Position numbers and translations under genes: made by a program
From: Sphingopyxis alaskensis RB2256
Lineage (GTDB): Bacteria > Pseudomonadota > Alphaproteobacteria > Sphingomonadales > Sphingomonadaceae
NCBI RefSeq assembly: GCF_000013985.1
Contig: NC_008048.1
Location: forward strand, 930,001-994,000
Length of the DNA: 64,000 bases
Direction of reading: 5' to 3'
Shown: in pieces, positions 29,681-37,810 of the stretch
Numbering within the stretch: position 1 is the first letter of the stretch
How the letters are laid out: the number at the start of each line of letters is the position of its first letter
Notes under the pieces: generated by a model
What the model was told of the DNA's origin: nothing
The model's input: only the letters and a program-made list of their open reading frames with translations
The model's database searches: none

Positions 29681-30454
29681 CTAGCAGTCAGTCTCCCTTA
29701 AAGGCGCAAAACTGCCTCCGCGGCCTGCACCTTCGGTAAATCGCCTCGCGCCCGCCGCTGCCCCCTCGCGGAGCGGGATGACCCCTGCGCGGGCTTCGTG
29801 CGCCAGTGCGCCTTCGATGTCGAAGTCCCACTGGCGATAGGCGCTCAATCGGTCGCTGTTCATGCAGATTTGCGGGAAGGCAGCGACATGTTTCGCGAGA
29901 TCGATCGCGGCGCTCAGCGCGTCGCCGTCGGGAACGACCCGGTCGGCAAGGCCGATGCGCTGCGCTTCGTCGGCGGCCACCGGCCGACCGGTGAGGATCA
30001 TGTCGAGCGCGCGCCCCTGCCCAACGATGCGCGGAAGGCGGACGGTGCCGCCATCGATCAGCGGGACGCCCCAGCGGCGGCAATAGACGCCGAAAACGGC
30101 ACCAGCGGCAGCGACGCGCAGGTCGCACCAGAGCGCGAGTTCGAGCCCACCTGCCACCGCATGGCCCTCGATCGCGGCGATCACGGGTTTGTCCATCAAC
30201 ATTCGCGTCGGGCCCATGGGACCTGGTCCGTCGGGATCGTGGCGGCTGGCGCCGACCGCGCCAAGGTCGAAACCTGCGCAGAAATGGCCCGCACTACCCG
30301 TCAGGATCGCGACCTTTGCCGCCTCGTCGGCGGCAAAGGCGGTGAAGGCGTCCCTTAGTGCCTCGGCGGTCGTCGGATCGACTGCGTTGCGTTTGTTCGG
30401 CCGGTCGATGGTGACGATGGTGACGGGCCCATCCTTTGCGATTGCAACGCTCAT
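29681..30454 (-). CDS. Enoyl-CoA hydratase/isomerase family (crotonase)
   Basis: This 257-residue crotonase-fold protein has the oxyanion-hole segments AGHFCAGFDLGAVG and IEGHAVAGGLELALWCDLRVA, and the later segment VYCRRWGVPLIDGGTVRLPRIVG. In this last segment the usual catalytic glutamate of a hydratase is changed (GVPLIDGG), so the reaction may differ from plain hydration of enoyl-CoA. Candidates are isomerisation or another acyl-CoA step. No adjacent acyl-CoA genes help; it is a single gene on the minus strand facing the DUF465/TerC leader region. Motifs support the fold firmly, the substrate not at all. Confidence 0.85.
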   Translation of the reverse strand: MSVAIAKDGPVTIVTIDRPNKRNAVDPTTAEALRDAFTAFAADEAAKVAILTGSAGHFCAGFDLGAVGASRHDPDGPGPMGPTRMLMDKPVIAAIEGHAVAGGLELALWCDLRVAAAGAVFGVYCRRWGVPLIDGGTVRLPRIVGQGRALDMILTGRPVAADEAQRIGLADRVVPDGDALSAAIDLAKHVAAFPQICMNSDRLSAYRQWDFDIEGALAHEARAGVIPLREGAAAGARRFTEGAGRGGSFAPLRETDC

Positions 30455-30500
30455 CGGTCATCCTCCTGTTCATCGGCAGCGTGGCGCTTGGCGGGGGGAC

Positions 30501-30529
30501 TTGCAAGCCGGGCGCCGGACTCCTAGATA
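30501..30529 (+). promoter_or_regulatory. Probable sigma-70-type promoter of the structured leader
   Basis: TTGCAA at 30501-30506 and TAGATA at 30524-30529 are separated by exactly 17 bases, a good match to a housekeeping promoter. Transcription would begin at about 30535, within the first G-run of the leader's outer stem. The site points at the DUF465 and TerC genes. Confidence 0.5.
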
Positions 30530-30531
30530 AA

Positions 30532-30681
30532 GGGGGTGCGGGCCGGGCCCCTCTGGCGTCGGCGGGATTTACCCGCTGCGTGATGTCGGACCGCATCGGG
30601 TGACACCGATGCTTGCGGCCCTACCTCCCCCCTGTTCAGGGCTCGGCATCGGCGTCACCTGCTTGATGATCAATCAGGAGG
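30532..30681 (+). ncRNA. Structured 5' leader, candidate riboswitch or attenuator of the DUF465-terC pair
   Basis: The leader can form an outer stem in which 30532-30537 and 30540-30544 pair with 30617-30621 and 30623-30629, with small bulges. It encloses two perfect hairpins: GCGGG(30562-30566)/CCCGC(30572-30576), and GCATCGG(30593-30599)/CCGATGC(30606-30612). The stretch 30599-30612 can instead pair with 30646-30659, 13 of 14 positions, just before the ribosome-binding site AGGAGG at 30676-30681. The two states exclude each other, as in a genetic switch. It does not show the GGGGAGUAG signature I recall for the manganese-sensing yybP-ykoY class, which is common before TerC-family genes. Confidence 0.5.
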
Positions 30682-30690
30682 CCCTTTTCG

Positions 30691-30873
30691 ATGCGTTTTC
30701 ATCGTAATTTCTATCGTTTGACCCAGCTGCATCGCCAGCTCGACGAAGCCGAACGCCGCGAGGCGCGGTGGCACGGCGTCGATCCATTCCGGCTATTGCG
30801 GCTCAGGACGCTGAAGTTCGCTGTCAAGCGGCGGCTCGCTGCGCTCGTCACGCGCCCCGTGCCCGCCCGCTAA
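30691..30873 (+). CDS. Small DUF465 (YdcH-like) protein
   Basis: This 60-residue basic protein begins MRFHRNFYRLTQLHRQLDEA and continues with EARWHGVDPFRLLRLRTLKF and a final AVKRRLAALV. The pattern of two helices around a variable turn ending in an LKxxKLxxKxxL-like stretch is that of the DUF465/YdcH family, small helical proteins of unknown role. The start is well supported by AGGAGG ten bases upstream. It is the first gene after the structured leader, 72 bases before terC, so the two are likely cotranscribed. Length is normal for the family. Confidence 0.75.
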   Translation: MRFHRNFYRLTQLHRQLDEAERREARWHGVDPFRLLRLRTLKFAVKRRLAALVTRPVPAR

Positions 30874-30945
30874 ACCGCCCGACCATCGACAGCCTCGTGC
30901 GCCGCCCAACGGTGGCGCGCGCGGCCTATCCAGGGAATCACCATC

Positions 30946-31932
30946 ATGGAGTTTCTGTTCGCCGACTGGCTGGGCACCCCGGCCTGGTTCTGGCTGGCCT
31001 TTATCGCCATCGTCATCGCGCTGACCGCCTTTGACCTTGGCATTCTCAACAAGGAAAACAAGGAAATGGGGATCGGCGAGAGCCTCAAGCTCTCGGCGCT
31101 TTACATCGGCATTGCCCTCGCGTTCGGCGCGTGGGTCTGGAGCGCGAAGGGCGGCGAGGCCGGCCTCCAATATTATACCGGCTTCTTTATCGAGAAGGCG
31201 CTGTCGATCGACAATATCTTTGTCATTTCGCTGATTTTCACGACGTTCGCGATTCCGCCGCGTTACCAGTATCGCGCGCTGCTTTGGGGCATCGTCGCGG
31301 TGATCGTGCTGCGCGGGATCATGATCGCGGGCGGCGCGGCGCTGGTCAGCGAATATGGCTGGCTGCTTTATGTCTTCGCCGCCTTCCTCATCTTCACCGG
31401 CGTCAAGATGCTGTTTGCAAGCGAAAAGCCGATGGACGTTGCGGGCAATCCGGTCGTCAAATGGCTGTCGCGCCACATGCCGATCACAAACGAACTGCAC
31501 GGCGAGCGCTTCTTCGTCCGCGTGCCCGACAGCAAGACGGGCAAGCTGGCGCTCGCGGCGACGCCGCTGTTCCTCGCGCTGGTCGTCATAAACCTCGCCG
31601 ACCTGGTGTTCGCGGTCGACAGCGTGCCGGCGATCTTTGCGATCACCACGGACACCTTCATCGTCTATACGTCGAACATCATGGCGATCCTTGGCCTTCG
31701 CGCGCTCTACTTCGCCCTGTCGGCGATGGTGCATCGCTTCCATTATCTCAAATATGCGCTTGCGCTGGTGCTTGTGTTCATCGGGTCGAAAATCTTCGTT
31801 GCCGATTTCATCCTCGGCAGCGACAAGTTCCCGCCGCTTGTCAGTCTTGGCGTGACCGTCGCGCTGATCGCGGGCGGCATCATCTGGTCGCTCGTCAAAA
31901 CGCGCGAAGAGAAGGCGGCGCTGCGCCAGTAA
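30946..31932 (+). CDS. TerC/Alx-family membrane protein
   Basis: This 328-residue integral membrane protein has about nine hydrophobic segments. It carries the two acidic signature regions of the family, GFFIEKALSIDNIFVISLIF and NLADLVFAVDSVPAIFAIT, whose aspartates lie in the membrane. In E. coli the related Alx responds to high pH and takes part in manganese homeostasis, and TerC homologues assist metal loading of exported enzymes. By family knowledge this protein should export manganese or help supply it outside the cytoplasm. It follows a small DUF465 gene behind a structured leader, which may sense the ion or pH. A strong hairpin follows the stop. Confidence 0.92.
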   Translation: MEFLFADWLGTPAWFWLAFIAIVIALTAFDLGILNKENKEMGIGESLKLSALYIGIALAFGAWVWSAKGGEAGLQYYTGFFIEKALSIDNIFVISLIFTTFAIPPRYQYRALLWGIVAVIVLRGIMIAGGAALVSEYGWLLYVFAAFLIFTGVKMLFASEKPMDVAGNPVVKWLSRHMPITNELHGERFFVRVPDSKTGKLALAATPLFLALVVINLADLVFAVDSVPAIFAITTDTFIVYTSNIMAILGLRALYFALSAMVHRFHYLKYALALVLVFIGSKIFVADFILGSDKFPPLVSLGVTVALIAGGIIWSLVKTREEKAALRQ

Positions 31933-31935
31933 AAA

Positions 31936-31971
31936 TGTCCGCCGGAAGCCTTTTCGGGCTTCCGGCGGACA
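31936..31971 (+). terminator. Terminator-like hairpin after terC
   Basis: TGTCCGCCGGAAGCC at 31936-31950 pairs exactly with 31957-31971 around the six-base loop TTTTCG. It starts four bases after the terC stop. No long T-run follows, so it may stabilise the mRNA end as much as stop transcription. Confidence 0.65.
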
Positions 31972-31998
31972 GGCTTTCCTCCCCAGGAAAGCGCGGGA

Positions 31999-32071
31999 GG
32001 CGCGGGACGATTGTGCAAGGCGTCCCGCGCCGAGCGGGTTGGCGCGAGGGTTGCAACGGATCCCTCGCGCC
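31999..32071. terminator. Two tandem GC-rich hairpins between convergent terC and isocitrate lyase genes
   Basis: GGCGCGGGAC (31999-32008) pairs with GTCCCGCGCC (32022-32031), and GGCGCGAGGG (32041-32050) pairs with CCCTCGCGCC (32062-32071); each stem is ten perfect pairs. With the terC hairpin there are three stems in 136 bases. They likely separate the convergent transcripts, although none carries a clear T-run. Confidence 0.55.
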
Positions 32072-32079
32072 GAGCTCGG

Positions 32080-33672
32080 TCAAGCCGCGAACTGGTTCAT
32101 CGTATTGTCTTTGCCGGCGGCTTTCAGGGCCGCTTCGCCGGCGAAATACTCCTTGTGATCGTCACCGATGTCGCTTCCGCTCATATTCTGGTGCTTCACA
32201 CAGGCGATGCCCTCGCGGATTTCCTTGCGCTGGACGCCCTTGACATAGCCGAGCATCGCTTCGTCGCCAAAATACTCCCTGGCGAGATTGTCGGTGCTGA
32301 GCGCGGCCGTGTGATAGGTCGGCAGCGTGATCAGGTGATGGAAGATGCCCGCCCGTTTCGCCGCGTCGCGCTGGAAGTTGCGGATGCGGTTGTCGGCTTC
32401 GCTGGAAAGTTCGCTGTCATCATATTCGGCGCTCATCAGCTTGGCGCGGTCATATGCCGACAGGTCGCGGCCCTCCTCTGCCCAGCTGTCATAGACCTGC
32501 TGGCGGAAATTGAGCGTCCAGTTGAAGCTCGGCGAGTTATTGTAGGCGAGCTTCGCATTGGGCACGACCTCGCGGATGCGGTCGACCATGCCGGCAATCT
32601 GTTCGATGTGCGGCTTTTCCGTCTCGATCCAGATCAGGTCGGCGCCATTCTGGAGCGAGGTAATGCAGTCGAGCACGCAGCGGTCCTCGCCGGTTCCGGG
32701 ACGGAACTGATAAAGGTTGGAGGGCAGGCGCTTTGGGCGCATCAGCTTGCCGTTGCGGTTAATGAGGACATCGCCGGGGTTGCCCGCGCCCGGAACCTCT
32801 TCGCAATCGAGGAAGCTGTTATACTGGTCGCCAAGATCGCCGGGCTGTTTCGAATAGGCGATCTGCTTGGTCAGGCCCGCGCCGAGGCTGTCGGTGCGCG
32901 CGACGATGATGCCGTCCTCGACCCCCAGTTCCATGAAGGCGTAGCGAATGGCGCGGATCTTCTGAAGAAAATCTTCATGCGGAACCGTGACCTTGCCGTC
33001 CTGGTGACCGCACTGCTTTTCGTCGGAAACCTGGTTCTCGACCTGGAGCGCGCAGGCGCCGGCCTCGATCATCTTCTTGGCGAGCAGGTAGGTCGCCTCG
33101 GCATTGCCGAAGCCTGCGTCGATGTCGGCGATGATCGGCACGACGTGCGTTTCGTGATTGTCGATCGCGGCCTGCACCTGCTTGGCCTTGAGTTCGTCGC
33201 CCTCGGCGCGCGCGGCGTCGAGGTCGCGGAAGAGCATCCCCAGTTCGCGGGCGTCGGCCTGACGCAGGAAGGTGTAGATTTCCTCGATCAGCGCCGGAAC
33301 GCTGGTCTTTTCGTGCATCGACTGGTCGGGGAGCGGGCCGAACTCGCTGCGCAGCGCGGCGATCATCCAGCCCGACAGATAGATGTAGCGGCGCTTGGTC
33401 GTGCCGAAATGCTTCTTGATCGCGATCATCTTCTGCTGCGCGATGAAGCCGTGCCAGCAGCCGAGCGACTGGGTGTAGTTGGCGGGATCGGCGTCGTAGG
33501 CGGCCATGTCGGCGCGCATGATGCGCGCGGTGTAGCGGGCGATGTCGAGGCCGGTCCTGAACCTGTTCTGGGCGCGCATCCGGGCGACGCTTTCGCCGCT
33601 GATGGCATCCCATGCGCCGTCATGGTCGCGGATGAGGCGGCCGGCCTGCGCCATGTCTTCCTGATAACCCAT
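32080..33672 (-). CDS. aceA: Isocitrate lyase
   Basis: This 530-residue enzyme has the isocitrate lyase active-site loop KQCGHQDGKV, which carries the catalytic cysteine. It also has PIIADIDAGFGNAEATYLLA for magnesium binding, and the conserved TGLDIARYTARIMRADMAAY and WIETEKPHIEQIAGM segments. At 530 residues it belongs to the larger isocitrate lyase subclass, which carries extra segments compared with the 430-residue E. coli form. It splits isocitrate into glyoxylate and succinate in the glyoxylate shunt, needed for growth on acetate or fatty acids. A RamB/ScfR-like regulator starts 139 bases away on the other strand. Malate synthase is not in this window. Confidence 0.95.
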   Translation of the reverse strand: MGYQEDMAQAGRLIRDHDGAWDAISGESVARMRAQNRFRTGLDIARYTARIMRADMAAYDADPANYTQSLGCWHGFIAQQKMIAIKKHFGTTKRRYIYLSGWMIAALRSEFGPLPDQSMHEKTSVPALIEEIYTFLRQADARELGMLFRDLDAARAEGDELKAKQVQAAIDNHETHVVPIIADIDAGFGNAEATYLLAKKMIEAGACALQVENQVSDEKQCGHQDGKVTVPHEDFLQKIRAIRYAFMELGVEDGIIVARTDSLGAGLTKQIAYSKQPGDLGDQYNSFLDCEEVPGAGNPGDVLINRNGKLMRPKRLPSNLYQFRPGTGEDRCVLDCITSLQNGADLIWIETEKPHIEQIAGMVDRIREVVPNAKLAYNNSPSFNWTLNFRQQVYDSWAEEGRDLSAYDRAKLMSAEYDDSELSSEADNRIRNFQRDAAKRAGIFHHLITLPTYHTAALSTDNLAREYFGDEAMLGYVKGVQRKEIREGIACVKHQNMSGSDIGDDHKEYFAGEAALKAAGKDNTMNQFAA

Positions 33673-33736
33673 CGTCTTTGTCCTTGTGCGGAGGTGATGG
33701 GTGGATGTTGGCGAAGGTGTCGCGGAAAGGGAAAAG

Positions 33737-33810
33737 ATTTGTCAATAATATTTGTGAAATACCGCCGATAGGTGTAAATCAGCGTGTAAATTAGTAAAGA
33801 AAGTTACAAA
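33737..33810. promoter_or_regulatory. Probable operator array between isocitrate lyase and its likely regulator
   Basis: This AT-rich divergent region holds ATTTGTCAA (33737-33745) and ATTTGTGAA (33750-33758) in tandem, an exact direct repeat GTGTAAAT at 33772-33779 and 33784-33791 (12 bases apart), and an inverted TTACAAA at 33804-33810. The repeated half-sites spaced about one helical turn apart fit binding by the dimeric XRE-type regulator encoded alongside. They resemble the TTTGCAAA-like sites known for RamB-type regulators only loosely. Confidence 0.5.
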
Positions 33811-33811
33811 G

Positions 33812-35200
33812 ATGATCGAGCGGCGGGTGTTTGCGGGGCCGGCGGTGCGGCGGGCGCGGCGCGCGGCGGGGATGACCCAGGCCGCGATGGCCGACGCGCT
33901 GGACATATCGCCGAGCTACCTCAACCTGATCGAGAACGGCCAGCGCCCGCTGTCGGCCACAGTCCTGGTAAAGCTGGCCGAACGCTTTGCGTTCGACGCC
34001 GCGACCTTGGGCGGCGAGGCGGTGGCGGGGGGCGCGGCGGGGCTCAAACGGCGGATCGCCGACCCGCGCTTCGCCGACCTGGGCATCGGCGCCGACGAGG
34101 TCGAGGCGTGGCTCCAGACCGCGCCCGCGACCGCCGCGGCCTTCGCGCGACTGTTCGACGCGGCCCCCGAGGCGGCGGCGGAAGGTGACGGCGACGCACC
34201 CGAAGTGGCCGCGGTGCGCCGCGCGATCGAAAAATGGCGCAACCATTTCGCCGACCTCGACGCCCGCGCCGAGGAACTGGCCGACGAGTTGCGGCTCGCG
34301 GGGGGCGACCTCTATGGCACGATTTCGGAGCGTTTGCGCACGCGCCACCAGCTCGGCATCCGCATCCTGCCCAGCGACGTGATGCCCGACCGCCTCCGCT
34401 GGCTCGACTGGCACGCGCGGCAACTGATGCTGAGCGAACTTCTACGCCCCGCCTCGCGGACCTTTCAGGCGGCGGCGACGCTGGCGCAGATCGAGGCGAA
34501 GGGCGAGATCGACGCGCTGGTCGCGGGCGCCGAATTCGCCGAAGCCGCCGCGGCGCGGCTGTTCGAGCGGCACCTGATCCATTATTTCGCGGCGGCGCTG
34601 ATGATGCCTTACGGCCGTTTCCTGCGCGCCTGCGATGCGACGGGATATGATCTGCTGCTGCTCCAGCGGCGCTTTGGCGCGGGTTTCGAGCAGGTCGCGC
34701 ACCGGCTGACGACGCTCCAGCGCGTCGGCGCGCGCGGGCTGCCCTTCTTCATGCTGCGTATCGACCGCGCGGGGCAGGGGAGCAAGCGCTACGCCGGGGC
34801 GAGCCAGTCGCCGCTGACCGACGGTGACGCGCGCTGCCCGTTGTGGGGAATCCACGAAGCGTTCGCGCGGCCGGGCGAGGTGATCGCCGATCTGGTCGAG
34901 CTGGAGGACGGGACGCGCTGGTTCACGCAAAGCCGCAGCGTCGCCGCCCCCGGCGCGACCGGGAGCGGCACGCCCGCGCGCTTCGCGGTATGCGTCGGCG
35001 TCGATGCCAAGGTCGCGGCGCCCTTGATCGCCGCGCGCGGCATCGACCTGATGCGATCGCCCGCAACCCCTATCGGTCTGGGATGTCGCCGCTGCACGCG
35101 CACCGGATGCGTGCAGCGGTCAATGCCGCCACGCGGCCGCCCGCTGCGGTTCCGCGACGGCGAGCGCGGGGTGAGCGCGTTCGATTTCGCCGGGGATTGA
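33812..35200 (+). CDS. XRE-type short-chain acyl-CoA regulator (RamB/ScfR-like)
   Basis: The 462-residue protein has an N-terminal XRE helix-turn-helix (GMTQAAMADALDISPSYLNLIENGQRPL, residues about 20-50, read as one domain). A middle IrrE-like region has lost the HExxH site (HYFAAALMMPYGRF). The C-terminal DUF2083 domain contains a cysteine cluster (GLGCRRCTRTGC). Proteins with this layout sense short-chain acyl-CoA and control acetate and propionate metabolism, including isocitrate lyase. Divergent placement next to aceA supports that target here. There is no strong ribosome-binding site before the ATG at 33812. Confidence 0.85.
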   Translation: MIERRVFAGPAVRRARRAAGMTQAAMADALDISPSYLNLIENGQRPLSATVLVKLAERFAFDAATLGGEAVAGGAAGLKRRIADPRFADLGIGADEVEAWLQTAPATAAAFARLFDAAPEAAAEGDGDAPEVAAVRRAIEKWRNHFADLDARAEELADELRLAGGDLYGTISERLRTRHQLGIRILPSDVMPDRLRWLDWHARQLMLSELLRPASRTFQAAATLAQIEAKGEIDALVAGAEFAEAAAARLFERHLIHYFAAALMMPYGRFLRACDATGYDLLLLQRRFGAGFEQVAHRLTTLQRVGARGLPFFMLRIDRAGQGSKRYAGASQSPLTDGDARCPLWGIHEAFARPGEVIADLVELEDGTRWFTQSRSVAAPGATGSGTPARFAVCVGVDAKVAAPLIAARGIDLMRSPATPIGLGCRRCTRTGCVQRSMPPRGRPLRFRDGERGVSAFDFAGD

Positions 35201-35237
35201 GGCACGAGAATCCCTTGGGACCGCCGAATCTTAACGA

Positions 35238-36263
35238 TCAAAGCCCTTCGGGCGCGGCGGCCGGTTGGCTGGCGCGCGCCTTGCGTGCCGCGATCTCGGC
35301 GCGGAGCCTTTGCTCGCTTTGCGCGCTCTGTATCACCTCCGGGAGCCATTCGGCGCGGAACTCGAGCCGCATGCCGCTTTCCAGCACCTGAAACTCGAGC
35401 ACTTGCGAAAAGGGATGGCCCTTGCGCCGCGCATTGAGCGCCGAAAACAGCCGCTGACCGGCGGCATCGCCCGCGAACACCGCCGCGCATTCGCGCGACG
35501 GTTCCCTGGCGACGTCGCGGCGCATTTCCGACAGGCAGTAGCTGCGGCTCGCCTTGATCGGGTGCTGACGATCCATCTCGAACGTCTCGCGATCGTCGAC
35601 GTCGGCTTCATATCCCTTGGGCACTGGCGCCTGAACATAATAAAAGGCCATGACATTGCCCGGTTTCCGATTGGCCTTGCTCGGCTCGCCCAGCCGCTTT
35701 TCCAGCGTGGCGGCATAGGCGCGGGGATCGACGCTGGGGTCGAAACCGCGGCGGTAGTGGACCGAGAACAGGCGCTGGACGCCATTCGCATCGACATAGA
35801 ACCAGGGTGCGATGGTTTCGGTGTTGCGCGGGCGCAAGTGGCTCGGCGTTTCGATGTCGACGCCGTCGGGCATCCGGAACCAGTTATAATTCATTTCCTG
35901 CCGCGTGCCGGGCGATTTGTCGGCGCGCGGCCCCAGTCCCAGGTCAAGCGAGCGGCCGCGCACGCGGGGGTCGCCCCGGTCGGCATAGTCGCTGGGGATG
36001 GCAAACCCCTGTTCGGTCAGGACGGCGCGCACCTCGTCGATCGTCATGTCGAACTTGAGCCCGAAAACGCTCATGTCCATCGCTTCGGCAACGCTGTAAA
36101 GACGGGCGTCGAACTTGCTGTCCGGCACCTCGTCGGGGGTTGCCTTGGCCGCCGCCGTGGACCCGCCCTTGTCACCGGCCCCGGCATCGGCGGCCGTGTC
36201 GCCGCCCGATCCGCATCCCGCGAGACCAACCGCCAAAAGACCAAACATCATTGCCTTGCGCAT
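35238..36263 (-). CDS. Lipoprotein of unknown function
   Basis: The protein has 341 residues from the ATG at 36263. The signal peptide ends in the lipobox LAGC (MRKAMMFGLLAVGLAGCGSG), followed by an alanine-, glycine-rich linker. The body begins with VFGLKFDMTIDEVRAVLTEQ, a pattern seen in proteins where a small domain measures a ratio or modifies another protein, but I recognise no family. Two cysteines (SYCLSEMRRD and RECAAVFAG) may form a disulfide. The C-terminus is a charged helix rich in alanine and arginine. It stands alone, reading toward the regulator gene. No function can be assigned. Confidence 0.7.
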   Translation of the reverse strand: MRKAMMFGLLAVGLAGCGSGGDTAADAGAGDKGGSTAAAKATPDEVPDSKFDARLYSVAEAMDMSVFGLKFDMTIDEVRAVLTEQGFAIPSDYADRGDPRVRGRSLDLGLGPRADKSPGTRQEMNYNWFRMPDGVDIETPSHLRPRNTETIAPWFYVDANGVQRLFSVHYRRGFDPSVDPRAYAATLEKRLGEPSKANRKPGNVMAFYYVQAPVPKGYEADVDDRETFEMDRQHPIKASRSYCLSEMRRDVAREPSRECAAVFAGDAAGQRLFSALNARRKGHPFSQVLEFQVLESGMRLEFRAEWLPEVIQSAQSEQRLRAEIAARKARASQPAAAPEGL

Positions 36264-36466
36264 CGAGCCCCCCCTTATCAAATTGTCTGGATAGGGGCAT
36301 GTTGGCCGCTGTATCCGCTGGGGGTCAACCCTAAACTGGCCTATTTCGGCCATTTTTCCTTTCGGTGTGATGCGGGCGGAGGGCACGGGGTTCGTCGCGC
36401 CGGGGATTTGCTGCGCGTTTGGACTATGGGGCGGGCTGCGAGCGCGGCTTTATACAGCACGCCGCC
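36264..36466. other. Intergenic region between the lipoprotein gene and the iron operon
   Basis: The gap carries no gene. A small hairpin, TGGCC-TATTTC-GGCCA followed by TTTTT at about 36333-36353, resembles a terminator for the plus strand, although no plus-strand gene precedes it. The promoter of the lipoprotein gene should lie in the left half. Confidence 0.4.
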
Positions 36467-37810
36467 CTACACGACGGACCAGCTTGCCAGCGCCAGCGCG
36501 AGCGATCCGCACAGCAGATATTGCAGCAGCCGTTTGGGGCGCCTTGCCGCGAAGGCGATCGCGAGCAACGGGATTGCGATTGTCAGCGTCCAGAAGATCG
36601 CGATCAGCGGCGCGCCGTTGCCGATGAGGAGCCGCGCGAGGAAGGTGAGGGTGAGGGCAAGCGGGACGCCCCAGATGACGCCGTCCCAGCCCGCGCGCAG
36701 CCGCGGCTCGTGGAGGCCGCGCCGCTGCCTTTTGCCGAGCCAGATCGAGGTGCCCGTGGCGACGACGATGGTGAGTGCGAGGCCGAAGACGATATAGGCG
36801 AGCTTGACCGGGAGGCCGCCGTAATTGCCGAAATGCAGGTTGTAGGTCGAGGCGGCGAGCTGTTGCCCCATATGCCCGTCGGACAGGCCGACCTTGCCAT
36901 GATAGCCGCCGTCGGCGCCGAACTGATAGGTTTCGCCGTAGATCAGGCGGCGCGGATGTTCGGCGATGAGCTGGATATGCTGGCCGCGCGTCTGTGGATC
37001 GTGGAGGATGACGTAGGTCGGGCGCACTTCGGGGTGGTTCCTGGCGAGCCAGGCGAGCGGCGCGGCGACATTGGCGAGCGGCGCGGGGCGGGCGTCGGCG
37101 CCATGTTCCTCGCCGAAGATCGGCGCATAGGCGGCCTCGACGTCATTGTTGTAGAAGGCGGCGGCGAGGCCATGGGCGCCGACGACGCCAAGCCCGATCA
37201 TCGCGCCGGTCAGCGCGATCGCGAGCGAAAAGGGCAGGGTCCAGACGCTCAGCCGGTTGTGCCAGTCGGCGAGGCCGACGCCATGATTGTCGCGCGCGCG
37301 GAGGCGAAAGGCGTCGCGGAAGATGCGCGGGTGCGCGACGATGCCCGACAGCGTGAGCGCGAGGATCATCACGCCGAAGATGCCGACGATCGTCATGCCG
37401 ACAAGGCCCGGAATGTTGAGCGAATAATGGGCGTGGAGCAGAAACTCCGACCAGGCATTCTCCTCGGGCATGGCGATCCTGCCATCGGCGTCGATGTGCA
37501 CCGCCTGATGGTCGGTGGTGATCGTCGTGCGCGGCAGGCCGCCGACCGGCATATGGACATAGAGGTGCGTCGTGGCGGGCTTGCCCTTTTCGCTCGCGAG
37601 CACCGCGGCGACGGCGCGCTGCACCGCGTCGGGGGCGATCGCCGCCATTTCGGGGGCATTCGGCTGTTCGATGCGCTGCCATTCCTGATAGAAAACAACG
37701 ACGGTGCCGGTGAGGCAGATGAGATAGAGCAGCGCCGAGGCAAGCAGGCCGATCGCGGCGTGGCCCGACAACGCACGCTGCACTGCGTCCTTGGAAAAAG
37801 CGAGGGTCAC
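36467..37810 (-). CDS. PepSY-associated transmembrane protein, probable ferric-siderophore reductase
   Basis: The 447-residue protein starts at a GTG (37810) that overlaps the upstream stop. It has an early transmembrane helix (LLYLICLTGTVVVFYQEW), a periplasmic PepSY-like region, two central helices with histidines (HAHYSLNIPGLVGMTIVGIF and DWHNRLSVWTLPFSLA), and several C-terminal helices. PepSY-TM proteins of this form sit next to TonB siderophore receptors and reduce or release iron from the siderophore in the periplasm or inner membrane. Here it is the last of three overlapping genes behind the receptor. The paired histidines could bind haem. Confidence 0.85.
   Translation of the reverse strand: MTLAFSKDAVQRALSGHAAIGLLASALLYLICLTGTVVVFYQEWQRIEQPNAPEMAAIAPDAVQRAVAAVLASEKGKPATTHLYVHMPVGGLPRTTITTDHQAVHIDADGRIAMPEENAWSEFLLHAHYSLNIPGLVGMTIVGIFGVMILALTLSGIVAHPRIFRDAFRLRARDNHGVGLADWHNRLSVWTLPFSLAIALTGAMIGLGVVGAHGLAAAFYNNDVEAAYAPIFGEEHGADARPAPLANVAAPLAWLARNHPEVRPTYVILHDPQTRGQHIQLIAEHPRRLIYGETYQFGADGGYHGKVGLSDGHMGQQLAASTYNLHFGNYGGLPVKLAYIVFGLALTIVVATGTSIWLGKRQRRGLHEPRLRAGWDGVIWGVPLALTLTFLARLLIGNGAPLIAIFWTLTIAIPLLAIAFAARRPKRLLQYLLCGSLALALASWSVV

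Noticed and set aside
30532..30681. Assignment of the terC leader to the yybP-ykoY manganese riboswitch
   Set aside because: The context fits, but I could not find the conserved GGGGAGUAG-like loop, so I call it only a structured leader.
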